DNA of 18,417 bases, from contig CAZXCQ010000110.1 in assembly GCA_964639275.1 (NCBI GenBank), positions 1-18,417 on the forward strand, written 5' to 3'. The position numbers were made by a program, and so were the translations under genes. The DNA comes from CAZXCQ01 sp964639275 (GTDB lineage Bacteria > Desulfobacterota > DSM-4660 > Desulfatiglandales > Desulfatiglandaceae). Below are positions 6,549 through 13,242 of this stretch, piece after piece; the first letter of the stretch is position 1, and each line of letters opens with the position of its first letter. Under the pieces are notes generated by a model. The model worked only from the letters and a program-made list of their open reading frames with translations. It did not search any database and was not told the DNA's origin.

Positions 6549-6923
6549 TTAATGTGAAGATTCGACCTCTTCTTCTTTCTCCGGGTTGTCCTGTTTCTCC
6601 CCTTCCAAGATCGCGAGCCTCTGGGTAAGCAATCGAAGTCTTCGTTCCTGGGCAGAGCGCTCAATATCCATTGTCAGCATCTTGATCAGGATCAGGGCCA
6701 TTCCAATGACGATCACCAACACCGGGCCATAGCTCACCCCCAGCCTATGGGCAATCTTATCCACCAGCCTGGGGAAGCATCCGAATATGGCCATCCCCAG
6801 GGCCATCAGCAGCCACCATACGGAATATCTGCTGTGCATCAGGTCTTTTCGGACCAGCAGGAGTATAACACCGGCTGCCACGATCCCTATGACCAGAGAT
6901 GTCAGGTTATAAGAAATGCCCAT
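6549..6923 (-). CDS. DUF2304 family small membrane protein
   Basis: This 124-residue protein (from the ATG at 6923) has three hydrophobic segments (about 8-24, 37-50 and 66-82), then a charged amphipathic C-terminus with a coiled-coil look (IERSAQERRLRLLTQRLAILE) and an acidic tail ending EEEVESSH. This layout matches the DUF2304 family, which is commonly encoded beside GT2 glycosyltransferases in polysaccharide or glycolipid loci; its molecular role is not established. A GTG at 6950 is a possible alternative start. The ATG is preferred because GGGGGAG lies directly upstream and the hydrophobic segment then starts near residue 8, as is usual. It follows the GT2 gene by about 45 nt and is probably co-transcribed with it, possibly anchoring that soluble transferase to the membrane (inference). 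Confidence 0.8.
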   Translation of the reverse strand: MGISYNLTSLVIGIVAAGVILLLVRKDLMHSRYSVWWLLMALGMAIFGCFPRLVDKIAHRLGVSYGPVLVIVIGMALILIKMLTMDIERSAQERRLRLLTQRLAILEGEKQDNPEKEEEVESSH

Positions 6924-6968
6924 GGTCTCCCCCGAAGCCCTGATCGGCACAAGACCCCTCGGCGATGT

Positions 6969-7688
6969 CTATTTCGCCCTGGACAAACACAAGATACTTG
7001 TAATCAACAGGTATCGCAGGACCGCCCCCCAGGAATGAAAGACCCTGGAATGCCCTGATATCCTGGGATACATACTTACCGGGGTCTCCGCTATCCTAAG
7101 CCCCCCCTTCTGGAGATAGAGCAGCACCACAACGTCCTGATAGTCGAAGAGGGTCGTATCCGATGAAATGAGCTCAGAGATGGCGGCCCGGTTATAGGCA
7201 CGAAGCCCGGAGGTCAAGTCTTCCACTTTGAGCGTTGTGAGCATGCGTAAAAAGGCCCAGGTAGCCCTTCTGGCCAGCCCCCCCCGATCGACGCACGATC
7301 CAACGACCACATCCGCCTGTTCCGATTCAATGGGTGCCACAACCGATTGGATGCAGTTTGCAAGGTGCTGGCCGTCCCCGTCCATGGTTACCGCCACCTG
7401 ATAGCCATGCTTGAAGGCGTAACACATGCCCGTCCGGATGGCCCCCCACGCACCGATTTGCAGCCTCAGAGGTAATACGGTTGCACCCGCCCCCCGGGCC
7501 TCCTCTGTGGTATGATCCGTGCTGGCATCATCGATTACGACCACCTTGCAGTCAAGCTCGCCCCTCACCTCCTCAACGATACGGCCGATGGTAGAGGCCT
7601 CATTTAGGGCGGGGATCAGGACAACAAGTGACCTGCCCCCCCGTTCCTGAAAAAATTGGTTTGTCATCTCAGGACCGGCACCGACCAT
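6969..7688 (-). CDS. Glycosyltransferase family 2 (polyprenyl-phosphate sugar synthase-like)
   Basis: GT2 enzymes of this type move a sugar from a nucleotide donor onto a polyprenyl phosphate or a glycan, at the cytoplasmic face. Over 239 residues the GT-A hallmarks are present: PALNEASTIG (26-35), VVIDDASTDHT (50-60) and the metal-binding MDGDGQH (102-108). LTSGLRAYNR (158-167) matches the dolichol-phosphate-mannose-synthase-like subgroup. There is no C-terminal membrane domain, so it is a single-domain transferase, perhaps membrane-tethered through the adjacent DUF2304 protein. The ATG at 7688 is used; an ATG at 7667 would remove a short non-conserved tail, and neither has a strong Shine-Dalgarno. 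The exact donor and acceptor cannot be read from the sequence. Confidence 0.88.
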   Translation of the reverse strand: MVGAGPEMTNQFFQERGGRSLVVLIPALNEASTIGRIVEEVRGELDCKVVVIDDASTDHTTEEARGAGATVLPLRLQIGAWGAIRTGMCYAFKHGYQVAVTMDGDGQHLANCIQSVVAPIESEQADVVVGSCVDRGGLARRATWAFLRMLTTLKVEDLTSGLRAYNRAAISELISSDTTLFDYQDVVVLLYLQKGGLRIAETPVSMYPRISGHSRVFHSWGAVLRYLLITSILCLSRAK

Positions 7689-7736
7689 AAACCGTCATCA
7701 CCAAAAAATGTTTCAAAAGAGATCCCATAGAAATAT

Positions 7737-7765
7737 ACTATAATGTCACCCAGAAGTCGAACCAA
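7737..7765 (-). promoter_or_regulatory. Possible promoter for the GT2-DUF2304 pair
   Basis: In the 115-nt gap between the two glycosyltransferase genes, the minus strand reads TTGGTT (7760-7765), 17 nt, then TATAGT (7737-7742). The -10 matches five of six consensus bases and the -35 three of six. The gap is AT-rich compared with its neighbours, which suits a promoter. I saw no terminator stem for the upstream GT4 gene here, only a T-run without a hairpin. Confidence 0.4.
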
Positions 7766-7803
7766 AAAAAAGAATAGGGTCTTTCGTCAAATTGTCATCA
7801 ACC

Positions 7804-8961
7804 TCAGGCGGCCAAGGTGTTTCGATACATGAGCGCCATCTCGTGAGCCACCTTATCTATCCTAAAGACCTCATCAAATCGTTTCTTTGCCGCCCGGCCC
7901 ATGTCTTCCCTCAATCCATGCCGCTTTCCTATGACCTCTAATGCCTTTGCGAGCTCGACGGGATCTCCCGGGCGGACCAGGAGTCCGGTCTGCCCGTCTC
8001 TGACCACCCACCCGATCCCCGAACCCGGGACATCACCGGCCACGGCAGGCTTGCCATAAGACATCGCCTCCAGCAGGACCAGCCCAAATGCCTCAGTCCG
8101 TTCAATTGACGGGAGACACAGGCAGTCACATGTGGCCATGAGGGCATGAAGCCTCGACTCCTCCATGAGACCCGGAAGCGTCACCCGATCTCCGATCCCC
8201 AGCTGAAGCCTGAGTCTTTCCAGACCCGCCCTCTGTTCCCCTTCCCCCACAATAATTGCCCTCATGCCAGGGGTTTTGGCCGCAGCCCGCATGAGGACGT
8301 CATGTCCCTTGTAGTAGGTGAGCCTGCCGATGGCAAGGACCCTTGTGCCACCCGGGCCCCATTTCATTTCGGCCCATCCGATCAGGTGGTCATCAGGCCT
8401 TTTCACCCGGCCGGGGTCGAGACCAAGGGGCACCACATGGCATTTGTTTACAAATGGGGCCAGGGCCTTGCTTGTGAGCAGATAGGGTCTGGAGGTGGGC
8501 GCAATGGATCGCGAACGCCTCAAGAGATACTGCTCAAAAGGCCGATATAACCCATATGTAACGGCCATCCTGCGGTCGATCTTTGAGGCCACCACGTCCG
8601 AATGCCAGAGGATGACCCAGGGGATGGCCCGCACTTCAGGGATAAATATACCCCAGAATGCCGAGAGATTGGGGAGGTGAAAATGAATGAGGTGGGGACG
8701 AAAGGATCTGACTACCTGTTTGAGGAGACCCGGAAACGAAGGGCTGATAGGGGCATACAGGACCTGGCCCTTCAGGGGAGCCCGGAATATATCAATGCCC
8801 TGATCCCTTTCATGCGAAAAGGGTTTCCTCGAGAGATGGTGGTGGACCAAGGCTGAGACAGAAACTCCCTGTCCCCCAAGGGCATGAAGAAGATCCCTCA
8901 AAGAGTTTTCCATTCCCCCCTGATAGGGCGGATAATATTTCCCGATATGAAGGACTCGCAC
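7804..8961 (-). CDS. Glycosyltransferase family 4 (GT-B fold)
   Basis: This 385-residue protein is a retaining GT-B transferase of the GT4 type (GDP- or UDP-sugar donors), likely acting on an exopolysaccharide or O-antigen. The N-terminal domain starts VRVLHIGKYYPPYQGGMEN, the classic GT4 acceptor-domain entry. The C-terminal domain has GRLTYYKGHDVL (212-223), VGEGEQR, and the E-x7-E motif EAFGLVLLE (290-298), followed by GKPAVAGDVPG and the DGQTGLLVRPGDP loop. The start is a GTG at 8961, accepted because the family N-terminus begins there; the Shine-Dalgarno is weak. It lies 25 nt downstream of gmd, so the two are probably one transcript, and a GDP-linked 6-deoxyhexose or mannose donor is plausible (inference). 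Confidence 0.92.
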   Translation of the reverse strand: MRVLHIGKYYPPYQGGMENSLRDLLHALGGQGVSVSALVHHHLSRKPFSHERDQGIDIFRAPLKGQVLYAPISPSFPGLLKQVVRSFRPHLIHFHLPNLSAFWGIFIPEVRAIPWVILWHSDVVASKIDRRMAVTYGLYRPFEQYLLRRSRSIAPTSRPYLLTSKALAPFVNKCHVVPLGLDPGRVKRPDDHLIGWAEMKWGPGGTRVLAIGRLTYYKGHDVLMRAAAKTPGMRAIIVGEGEQRAGLERLRLQLGIGDRVTLPGLMEESRLHALMATCDCLCLPSIERTEAFGLVLLEAMSYGKPAVAGDVPGSGIGWVVRDGQTGLLVRPGDPVELAKALEVIGKRHGLREDMGRAAKKRFDEVFRIDKVAHEMALMYRNTLAA

Positions 8962-8986
8962 ACCTTAGGCCGCAATCTTTCATTGG

Positions 8987-10072
8987 CTACTCAAAGTAAT
9001 TCCTCACCTCAAACCCCTCCCTGCGACAGAGCCTATCGCGCTCTGCTTCTCTGAGGTCATTGGCAACCATCTCCGCCACCATTTCCTCGAAGGAGATCCT
9101 GGGTTTCCACCCGAGCTCCTTTCGGGCCAGGCTCGAGTCGCCCTGGAGCGATTCCACCTCGGTTGGCCGAAAGTATCTGGGGTCAACCGCAACAAGACAC
9201 TTTCCCGTGTTTCTATCGTAGCCCTTTTCCTCTATCCCTTTGCCTTTCCACTGGATGTCAAAACCAAGCTCCTTTCCCGCGATGGTCGCAAACTCCCTCA
9301 CAGAATGCTGCCTGCCCGTGGCGATAACATAGTCCTTGGGGTGGTCCTGCTGAAGCATGAGCCATTGCATCTCCACATAGTCGCGGGCATGCCCCCAGTC
9401 CCGCCTGCCATCCAGGTTTCCCAGATAGATGCACTCCTGAAACCCCAGCTTGATCCGGGCCAGGCCACGGGTGATCTTGCGCGTCACAAATGTCTCCCCC
9501 CGGATGGGCGATTCATGATTGAACAGGATGCCATTGCAGGCAAAGATACCATAGGCCTCTCTATAGTTGACCGTAATCCAATAGGCATAGAGCTTTGCCA
9601 CGGCATAGGGCGAGCGAGGGTAGAAAGGGGTCTTCTCATTCTGGGGGGACTCCTGAACCAGGCCATAGAGCTCGGAGGAAGAGGCCTGATAGAACCTGGT
9701 TCTCATTTCCAGTCCCAGGATGCGGATGGCCTCCAGAAGACGGAGGGTTCCCAGGGCATCGGCGTTGGCCGTATACTCCGGGCTCTCAAATGACACCTTG
9801 ACATGGCTTTGGGCCGCCAGGCTGTAAAGCTCATCGGGCTGTACCTCCTGGATGATCCTGATGAGGTTTGTGGAATCGGTCAGGTCACCATAATGCAGTA
9901 CAAACCGTCTTTCCACCTCGTGAGGGTCCTGGTAGAGATGGTCAACCCTGTCCGTGTTAAAAAGAGAGGCCCTCCTCTTTATGCCATGGACCTCGTATCC
10001 TTTCTTTAGCAGGAACTCGGCCAGATACGCCCCATCCTGTCCTGTAACCCCTGTGATCAGTGCCTTTTTCAT
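8987..10072 (-). CDS. gmd: GDP-mannose 4,6-dehydratase
   Basis: Gmd converts GDP-D-mannose to GDP-4-keto-6-deoxy-D-mannose, using tightly bound NADP(H), in the cytoplasm. This is the branch point to GDP-fucose, GDP-rhamnose or GDP-perosamine. With the ATG at 10072 (GGAG 6-7 nt upstream, preferred over a GTG at 10084) the protein is 361 residues, a normal Gmd length. It shows the extended-SDR Rossmann motif TGVTGQDGAYL (7-17), HGIKRRAS (29-36), the catalytic cluster SSSELYG (131-137) with Glu134, and Y-x3-K at Tyr156/Lys160 in SPYAVAKLYAYW. NHESPIRGETFVTRKI is the typical GDP-mannose-binding segment. It heads the polysaccharide cluster, with a GT4 gene 25 nt downstream. No reductase, epimerase or aminotransferase to complete the sugar is in the window. 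Confidence 0.96.
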   Translation of the reverse strand: MKKALITGVTGQDGAYLAEFLLKKGYEVHGIKRRASLFNTDRVDHLYQDPHEVERRFVLHYGDLTDSTNLIRIIQEVQPDELYSLAAQSHVKVSFESPEYTANADALGTLRLLEAIRILGLEMRTRFYQASSSELYGLVQESPQNEKTPFYPRSPYAVAKLYAYWITVNYREAYGIFACNGILFNHESPIRGETFVTRKITRGLARIKLGFQECIYLGNLDGRRDWGHARDYVEMQWLMLQQDHPKDYVIATGRQHSVREFATIAGKELGFDIQWKGKGIEEKGYDRNTGKCLVAVDPRYFRPTEVESLQGDSSLARKELGWKPRISFEEMVAEMVANDLREAERDRLCRREGFEVRNYFE

Positions 10073-10097
10073 GTCTTTCTCCACTGCCTTTGATTTT

Positions 10098-10167
10098 CCG
10101 TAACACTTTAGCCCTTTTCAAAACGGAATCCCCATTCCCCGGATTTCAAAAGGCTAAAATGTTACGG
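10098..10167. repeat. 70-nt imperfect inverted repeat upstream of gmd
   Basis: CCGTAACA (10098-10105) pairs with TGTTACGG (10160-10167), TTTAGCC (10107-10113) with GGCTAAA (10152-10158), and TTTT (10115-10118) with AAAA (10148-10151). That gives 19 pairs interrupted only by a C/A mismatch and one bulged C. Inside lies a separate 5-bp stem, GGAAT (10125-10129) with ATTCC (10134-10138). The whole element sits between the DUF6765 remnant and gmd, starting 26 nt before the gmd ATG. There is no T-run on either side. It could be an mRNA leader structure for gmd or a dispersed repeat unit. Confidence 0.7.
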
Positions 10168-10342
10168 TTCTCCGAATATCCGCCATCGCCACTCTGATCG
10201 GGTTCTTGGCCCTTGCGTCAAGGATTTAATTTGACACTTATTGCAAACAATATCAAGCCCTTTGATCGCAGGGGGTCCTGCACCCCAAATCGGATCATTC
10301 GCGCTCGATCCCCGAATCCCTTGATTGCCCCGGCCGCGATTC
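10168..10342. other. Intergenic stretch between the DUF6765 remnant and the gmd hairpin
   Basis: No gene is supported here. It contains a GTCAA-N9-TTGAC inverted repeat (10217-10235) that could be an operator or two opposed -35-like hexamers, and a small GCAGG-GGGT-CCTGC stem (around 10268-10281). I could not find a -35/-10 pair that I trust for gmd. Confidence 0.35.
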
Positions 10343-11209
10343 TCACGTCAGAATAATTCCCTCCCCCGGCAACAGCTCGCGCAACACATGGTGACGGTGG
10401 AAGCTGGCGGCCTGGTAGAAGCGAAACACGCTTTTTGTGGTGATCTTTGGGGGATCGTGCCGGCCCCCAAATCCATCCCGCTGGCTGTCCCATCGCTTCC
10501 GGTCGTATTCGAGGAGCTCTCGATCCATTGAGACGGTCGGCGACCCGGCAAAAGAAGTGATAGAGTCCCTCGCACCCATCGAGGAAGTCTCTTGGGTTGG
10601 ATCGATTCTGCCGTATATCGAGATCACGATAATCGTATTGAAAGCTCCATTCCAAATAGGGAAGATCGGGATAGGTGAGCACCGCGCTATGCCCCAGGGC
10701 CGACGTTACTCCCTCGGCAAACGATCCTGCAACCACCTCCCGGATGTCGGTCCACAGGTCAGAGAGGGGGTGTCCACGGCATTGAGGGGGGAGCCCACCC
10801 CGGAAAAACCCCAGTGGGAGAAGGTGTCGGCGTAAACGTGGGCGGTTATTCCGATCAGTTCCAGACCAAAGGCCGCGTTCTGCGCCGCCTCCAGGTGGGG
10901 GTCCAGCATCTGACGGACCATAGGACCATCCTTTTCACATACCAGACGTTCTGGTAATCCCTCTCCCTTTCCGCCGGGCAGGAAATGAAAGGGCACCCAC
11001 ACCTTGCGCTGGTCAACGTAATCCAGATTCTGGATCTGACGGGCGTGGTGCGCGGTCACCTCGGATTCAAGGCTGCCTCCCCTGGGGTTTATCCGTTCTT
11101 CACGACTCACTGAATCATCCACATACTGGGATGCATAGGCAATAATCGCTGCGGCCTGCGAGCCAATTCCTGCCATGCGGGCCAGGGCATAGACCCCGTA
11201 ATAATGCAT
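10343..11209 (-). pseudogene. DUF6765 family protein gene, broken by two frameshifts
   Basis: The intended product is about 290 residues. The ATG at 11209 has GAGG 6 nt upstream and begins MHYYGVYALARMAGIG, then IAYASQYVDDS, VTAHHARQIQNLDY, RKVWVPFHFLPGGKGE and HVYADTFSHWGFSGV. This is the DUF6765 pattern as I remember it; the function is unknown. The frame is lost at a C-run (10766-10770). One extra C restores DTPLSDLWTDIREVVAGSFAEG and a second frame that runs to VADRL. Near 10515-10535 one base too many shifts to a third frame, ending FHRHHVLRELLPGEG at the TGA at 10343. All three pieces together rebuild a full-length family member. It follows the MacB-like permease by 77 nt. The changes may be real decay or assembly/sequencing errors. 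Homopolymer slippage suits the first site. Confidence 0.75.
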
Positions 11210-11286
11210 ATCAATCCTCGTGGTCTCCGCCTTATTGCAACATCTCAAAAGACAGGGTGAAAGCCGGGTTTACGGGAAATTACCCC

Positions 11287-12519
11287 TTACTCGTATCGTA
11301 GGGCCTCGATGGGGTCAAGACGGGCTGCCTTCCGCGCCGGATAGAAACCAAAAAATACCCCGACTGCAACGGAAAAGCCAAAGGCGAGGATCACCGACTC
11401 GGCCCGAATGACCGTCGGCCATTCACCCAGGGCGGCAATGGTCATTGATCCCCCAAGACCCAACACAACCCCGATGGACCCACCGATCAGTGAAAGCGTC
11501 ACCGACTCAATGAGAAACTGCGAGAGGATATCAGAGCCTTGAGCGCCCACGGCCATTCGAAGCCCGATCTCTCGGGTCCGCTCTGTTACCGAGACAAGCA
11601 TGATGTTCATAATACCGATGCCACCGACAATCAAGGAGACCGATGCCACCGCTGCAAGGAGCAACGACATGGCCCGAGATGATTCGGCCCGGGTCTCAAG
11701 GATCTGTGAGAGGTTTCTCACATAAAAGTCATCGGTCTGGCCGGCCCGCAAACGGTGGCGCTGACGCAGAAGTTCGCGCACCTGGTCTGCGGTCTCAGAT
11801 ACGAGTTCGGGGTGGATGACCTTGACGAAGATGGCGCCTACGGTGTTCCCGCTGAGTTCACGGCCACCCAGCACCCTTTTCTTGGCGGTGGAAAGTGGAA
11901 TAAAGACGGTGTCGTCCTGATCCCGGCCCATGGGGGTTTCTCCCTTTCCCTTTAACACCCCGATTACCTCAAATGGCACACGCTTGATCCGGATGACCTG
12001 GCCAACCGGGTTTTGGTCGGGAAAGAGGTTATCAATCACCGTCTCCCCCAGAAGGGCCACCTTGGCCGCCCCATTGACCTCCTCATTGTTAAATGCCCGT
12101 CCCGCTTCGACCTCCCACTCTCGGGCCACCAGATATTCGGGCGTGATACCATAGATGAGCGTGGACCAGTTGAGATTGCCCGACACCACCTGACCGGTGC
12201 CTCGAACGGAAGGCGCCGCAACCTGAACGCTCGATATCTCCCGCTGGATAGCGTCGGCATCGTCCTCGGTGATGGTGGGTCGTGTGCCGCGACCAAGACG
12301 CACCCCCCCGGCTGTACCAGAGCCTGGCAGCACAATGATGAGGTTGGAGCCCAGGCTGCTGATCAACTGGGCCATCCGGGCCTCGGCCCCTGCACCAACG
12401 GCGATCATGACAATCACCGCCCCAACCCCGATGATGATACCCAGGGTGGTCAGTATACTCCGCAGTATATTTGCACGCAGGGCACGGAGGGCGGCAAAAA
12501 AGGAATCGATATAGGTCAT
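11287..12519 (-). CDS. MacB-type ABC transporter permease
   Basis: This 410-residue subunit has the MacB/FtsX mechanotransmission layout. A short cytoplasmic helix is followed by TM1 (about 22-44, TLGIIIGVGAVIVMIAVG) and a large periplasmic domain (about 45-280, with SSLGSNLIIVLPG and DDADAIQREI typical of MacB_PCD). The conserved FtsX block follows with three further TMs (about 284-310, 330-355 and 370-395), including VGGIGIMNIMLVSVTERTREIG and ending FGFYPARKAARLDPIEALRYE. It would transmit cytoplasmic ATP hydrolysis to an outer partner through the MacA-like adaptor. The ATG at 12519 has AAGAGG about 10 nt upstream. It lies 29 nt after the ATPase gene. Unlike E. coli MacB, ATPase and permease are separate proteins. 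No TolC-like gene is present. Confidence 0.92.
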   Translation of the reverse strand: MTYIDSFFAALRALRANILRSILTTLGIIIGVGAVIVMIAVGAGAEARMAQLISSLGSNLIIVLPGSGTAGGVRLGRGTRPTITEDDADAIQREISSVQVAAPSVRGTGQVVSGNLNWSTLIYGITPEYLVAREWEVEAGRAFNNEEVNGAAKVALLGETVIDNLFPDQNPVGQVIRIKRVPFEVIGVLKGKGETPMGRDQDDTVFIPLSTAKKRVLGGRELSGNTVGAIFVKVIHPELVSETADQVRELLRQRHRLRAGQTDDFYVRNLSQILETRAESSRAMSLLLAAVASVSLIVGGIGIMNIMLVSVTERTREIGLRMAVGAQGSDILSQFLIESVTLSLIGGSIGVVLGLGGSMTIAALGEWPTVIRAESVILAFGFSVAVGVFFGFYPARKAARLDPIEALRYE

Positions 12520-12548
12520 GCGCGGTTTGCCTCTTCTTTGGGCCCTTT

Positions 12549-13241
12549 TTAGTCTTCGGCCGTTTCGTCTCCAATAATCCTTCCGTCCCGAAAACGGAGG
12601 ATACGCCTCGCGAAGCTGGCGACCTCATTTTCGTGGGTCACGACCACGATGGTGATGCCCTTACTGTTGAGACTCTGGAACAGCTGCATAAGTTCCATCC
12701 CGGTCTGGGTGTCAAGGGCCCCTGTGGGTTCGTCGGCCAGAATAAGGTCCGGGGCATTTACAAGGGCGCGGGCCACGGCCACGCGCTGCTGCTGTCCCCC
12801 TGAAAGCTGCGCCGGCTGGTGGTGGACACGGTCCGAAAGCCCCACAGCAGAGAGGACCCTCTCTGCCTTGAGCGCGCGGTCGCGGCGGTGGGCTCGTGCA
12901 TACATGAGCGGCAACGCCACGTTTTCTAAGGCCGTGGTCCGTGGGAGCAGGTTGAAGGTCTGGAAAACAAAACCGATCTTGCGGTTCCGGATCCGTGCCA
13001 GCTCCTTTGGGCTCAGGGATGAAATATCTTTTCCGTCCAGGATGTACCGACCGGATGTTGGCTTATCCAGGCAGCCCAGGAGGTTCATAAAAGTGGATTT
13101 GCCAGAACCTGAAGGCCCCATGACAGCGAGGAACTCACCTCTTTCAACCCCCACCGAGACACCATCCAGGGCATGGACGACCTGACCGCCAACCACGTAA
13201 TTCTTGACCAGGTCTTCTGTCCTGAAAAGGATGTGGGGCAT
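12549..13241 (-). CDS. MacB-type ABC transporter ATPase
   Basis: The 230-residue protein is the ATP-hydrolysing subunit of the LolD/MacB/FtsE class. Motifs are Walker A GPSGSGKST (42-50), Q-loop VFQTFNLLP (92-100), signature LSGGQQQR (146-153), Walker B LILADE (166-171) with D-loop GALD, and the switch His203 in VVVTHEN. The LLPRTTALENVALPLMY segment is typical of this subfamily. The ATG at 13241 follows the adaptor stop by one nucleotide, so the two genes are translationally coupled, and the permease follows at 29 nt. The set exports a substrate or transmits force at the inner membrane; the substrate cannot be inferred. Confidence 0.95.
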   Translation of the reverse strand: MPHILFRTEDLVKNYVVGGQVVHALDGVSVGVERGEFLAVMGPSGSGKSTFMNLLGCLDKPTSGRYILDGKDISSLSPKELARIRNRKIGFVFQTFNLLPRTTALENVALPLMYARAHRRDRALKAERVLSAVGLSDRVHHQPAQLSGGQQQRVAVARALVNAPDLILADEPTGALDTQTGMELMQLFQSLNSKGITIVVVTHENEVASFARRILRFRDGRIIGDETAED

Positions 13242-13242
13242 C

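Noticed and set aside
7765..7790. T-run on the minus strand after the GT4 gene considered as a terminator
   Set aside because: There is no stable stem immediately before the run, so an intrinsic terminator is not supported.
10262..10290. GC-rich stem downstream of the DUF6765 remnant considered as a terminator
   Set aside because: The stem is only about 5 bp and no T-tract follows on the minus strand.
10218..10510. Downstream part of the second DUF6765 frame, running on to a stop at 10218
   Set aside because: After about VADRL the second frame loses protein-like character, while the third frame gives the conserved-looking C-terminus ending at 10343. The run-on is a shadow.
10437..10835. + strand open frame of 132 codons opposite the DUF6765 gene
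   Set aside because: The minus strand carries recognisable DUF6765 sequence across this region. The + frame has no motif and no good ribosome binding site.
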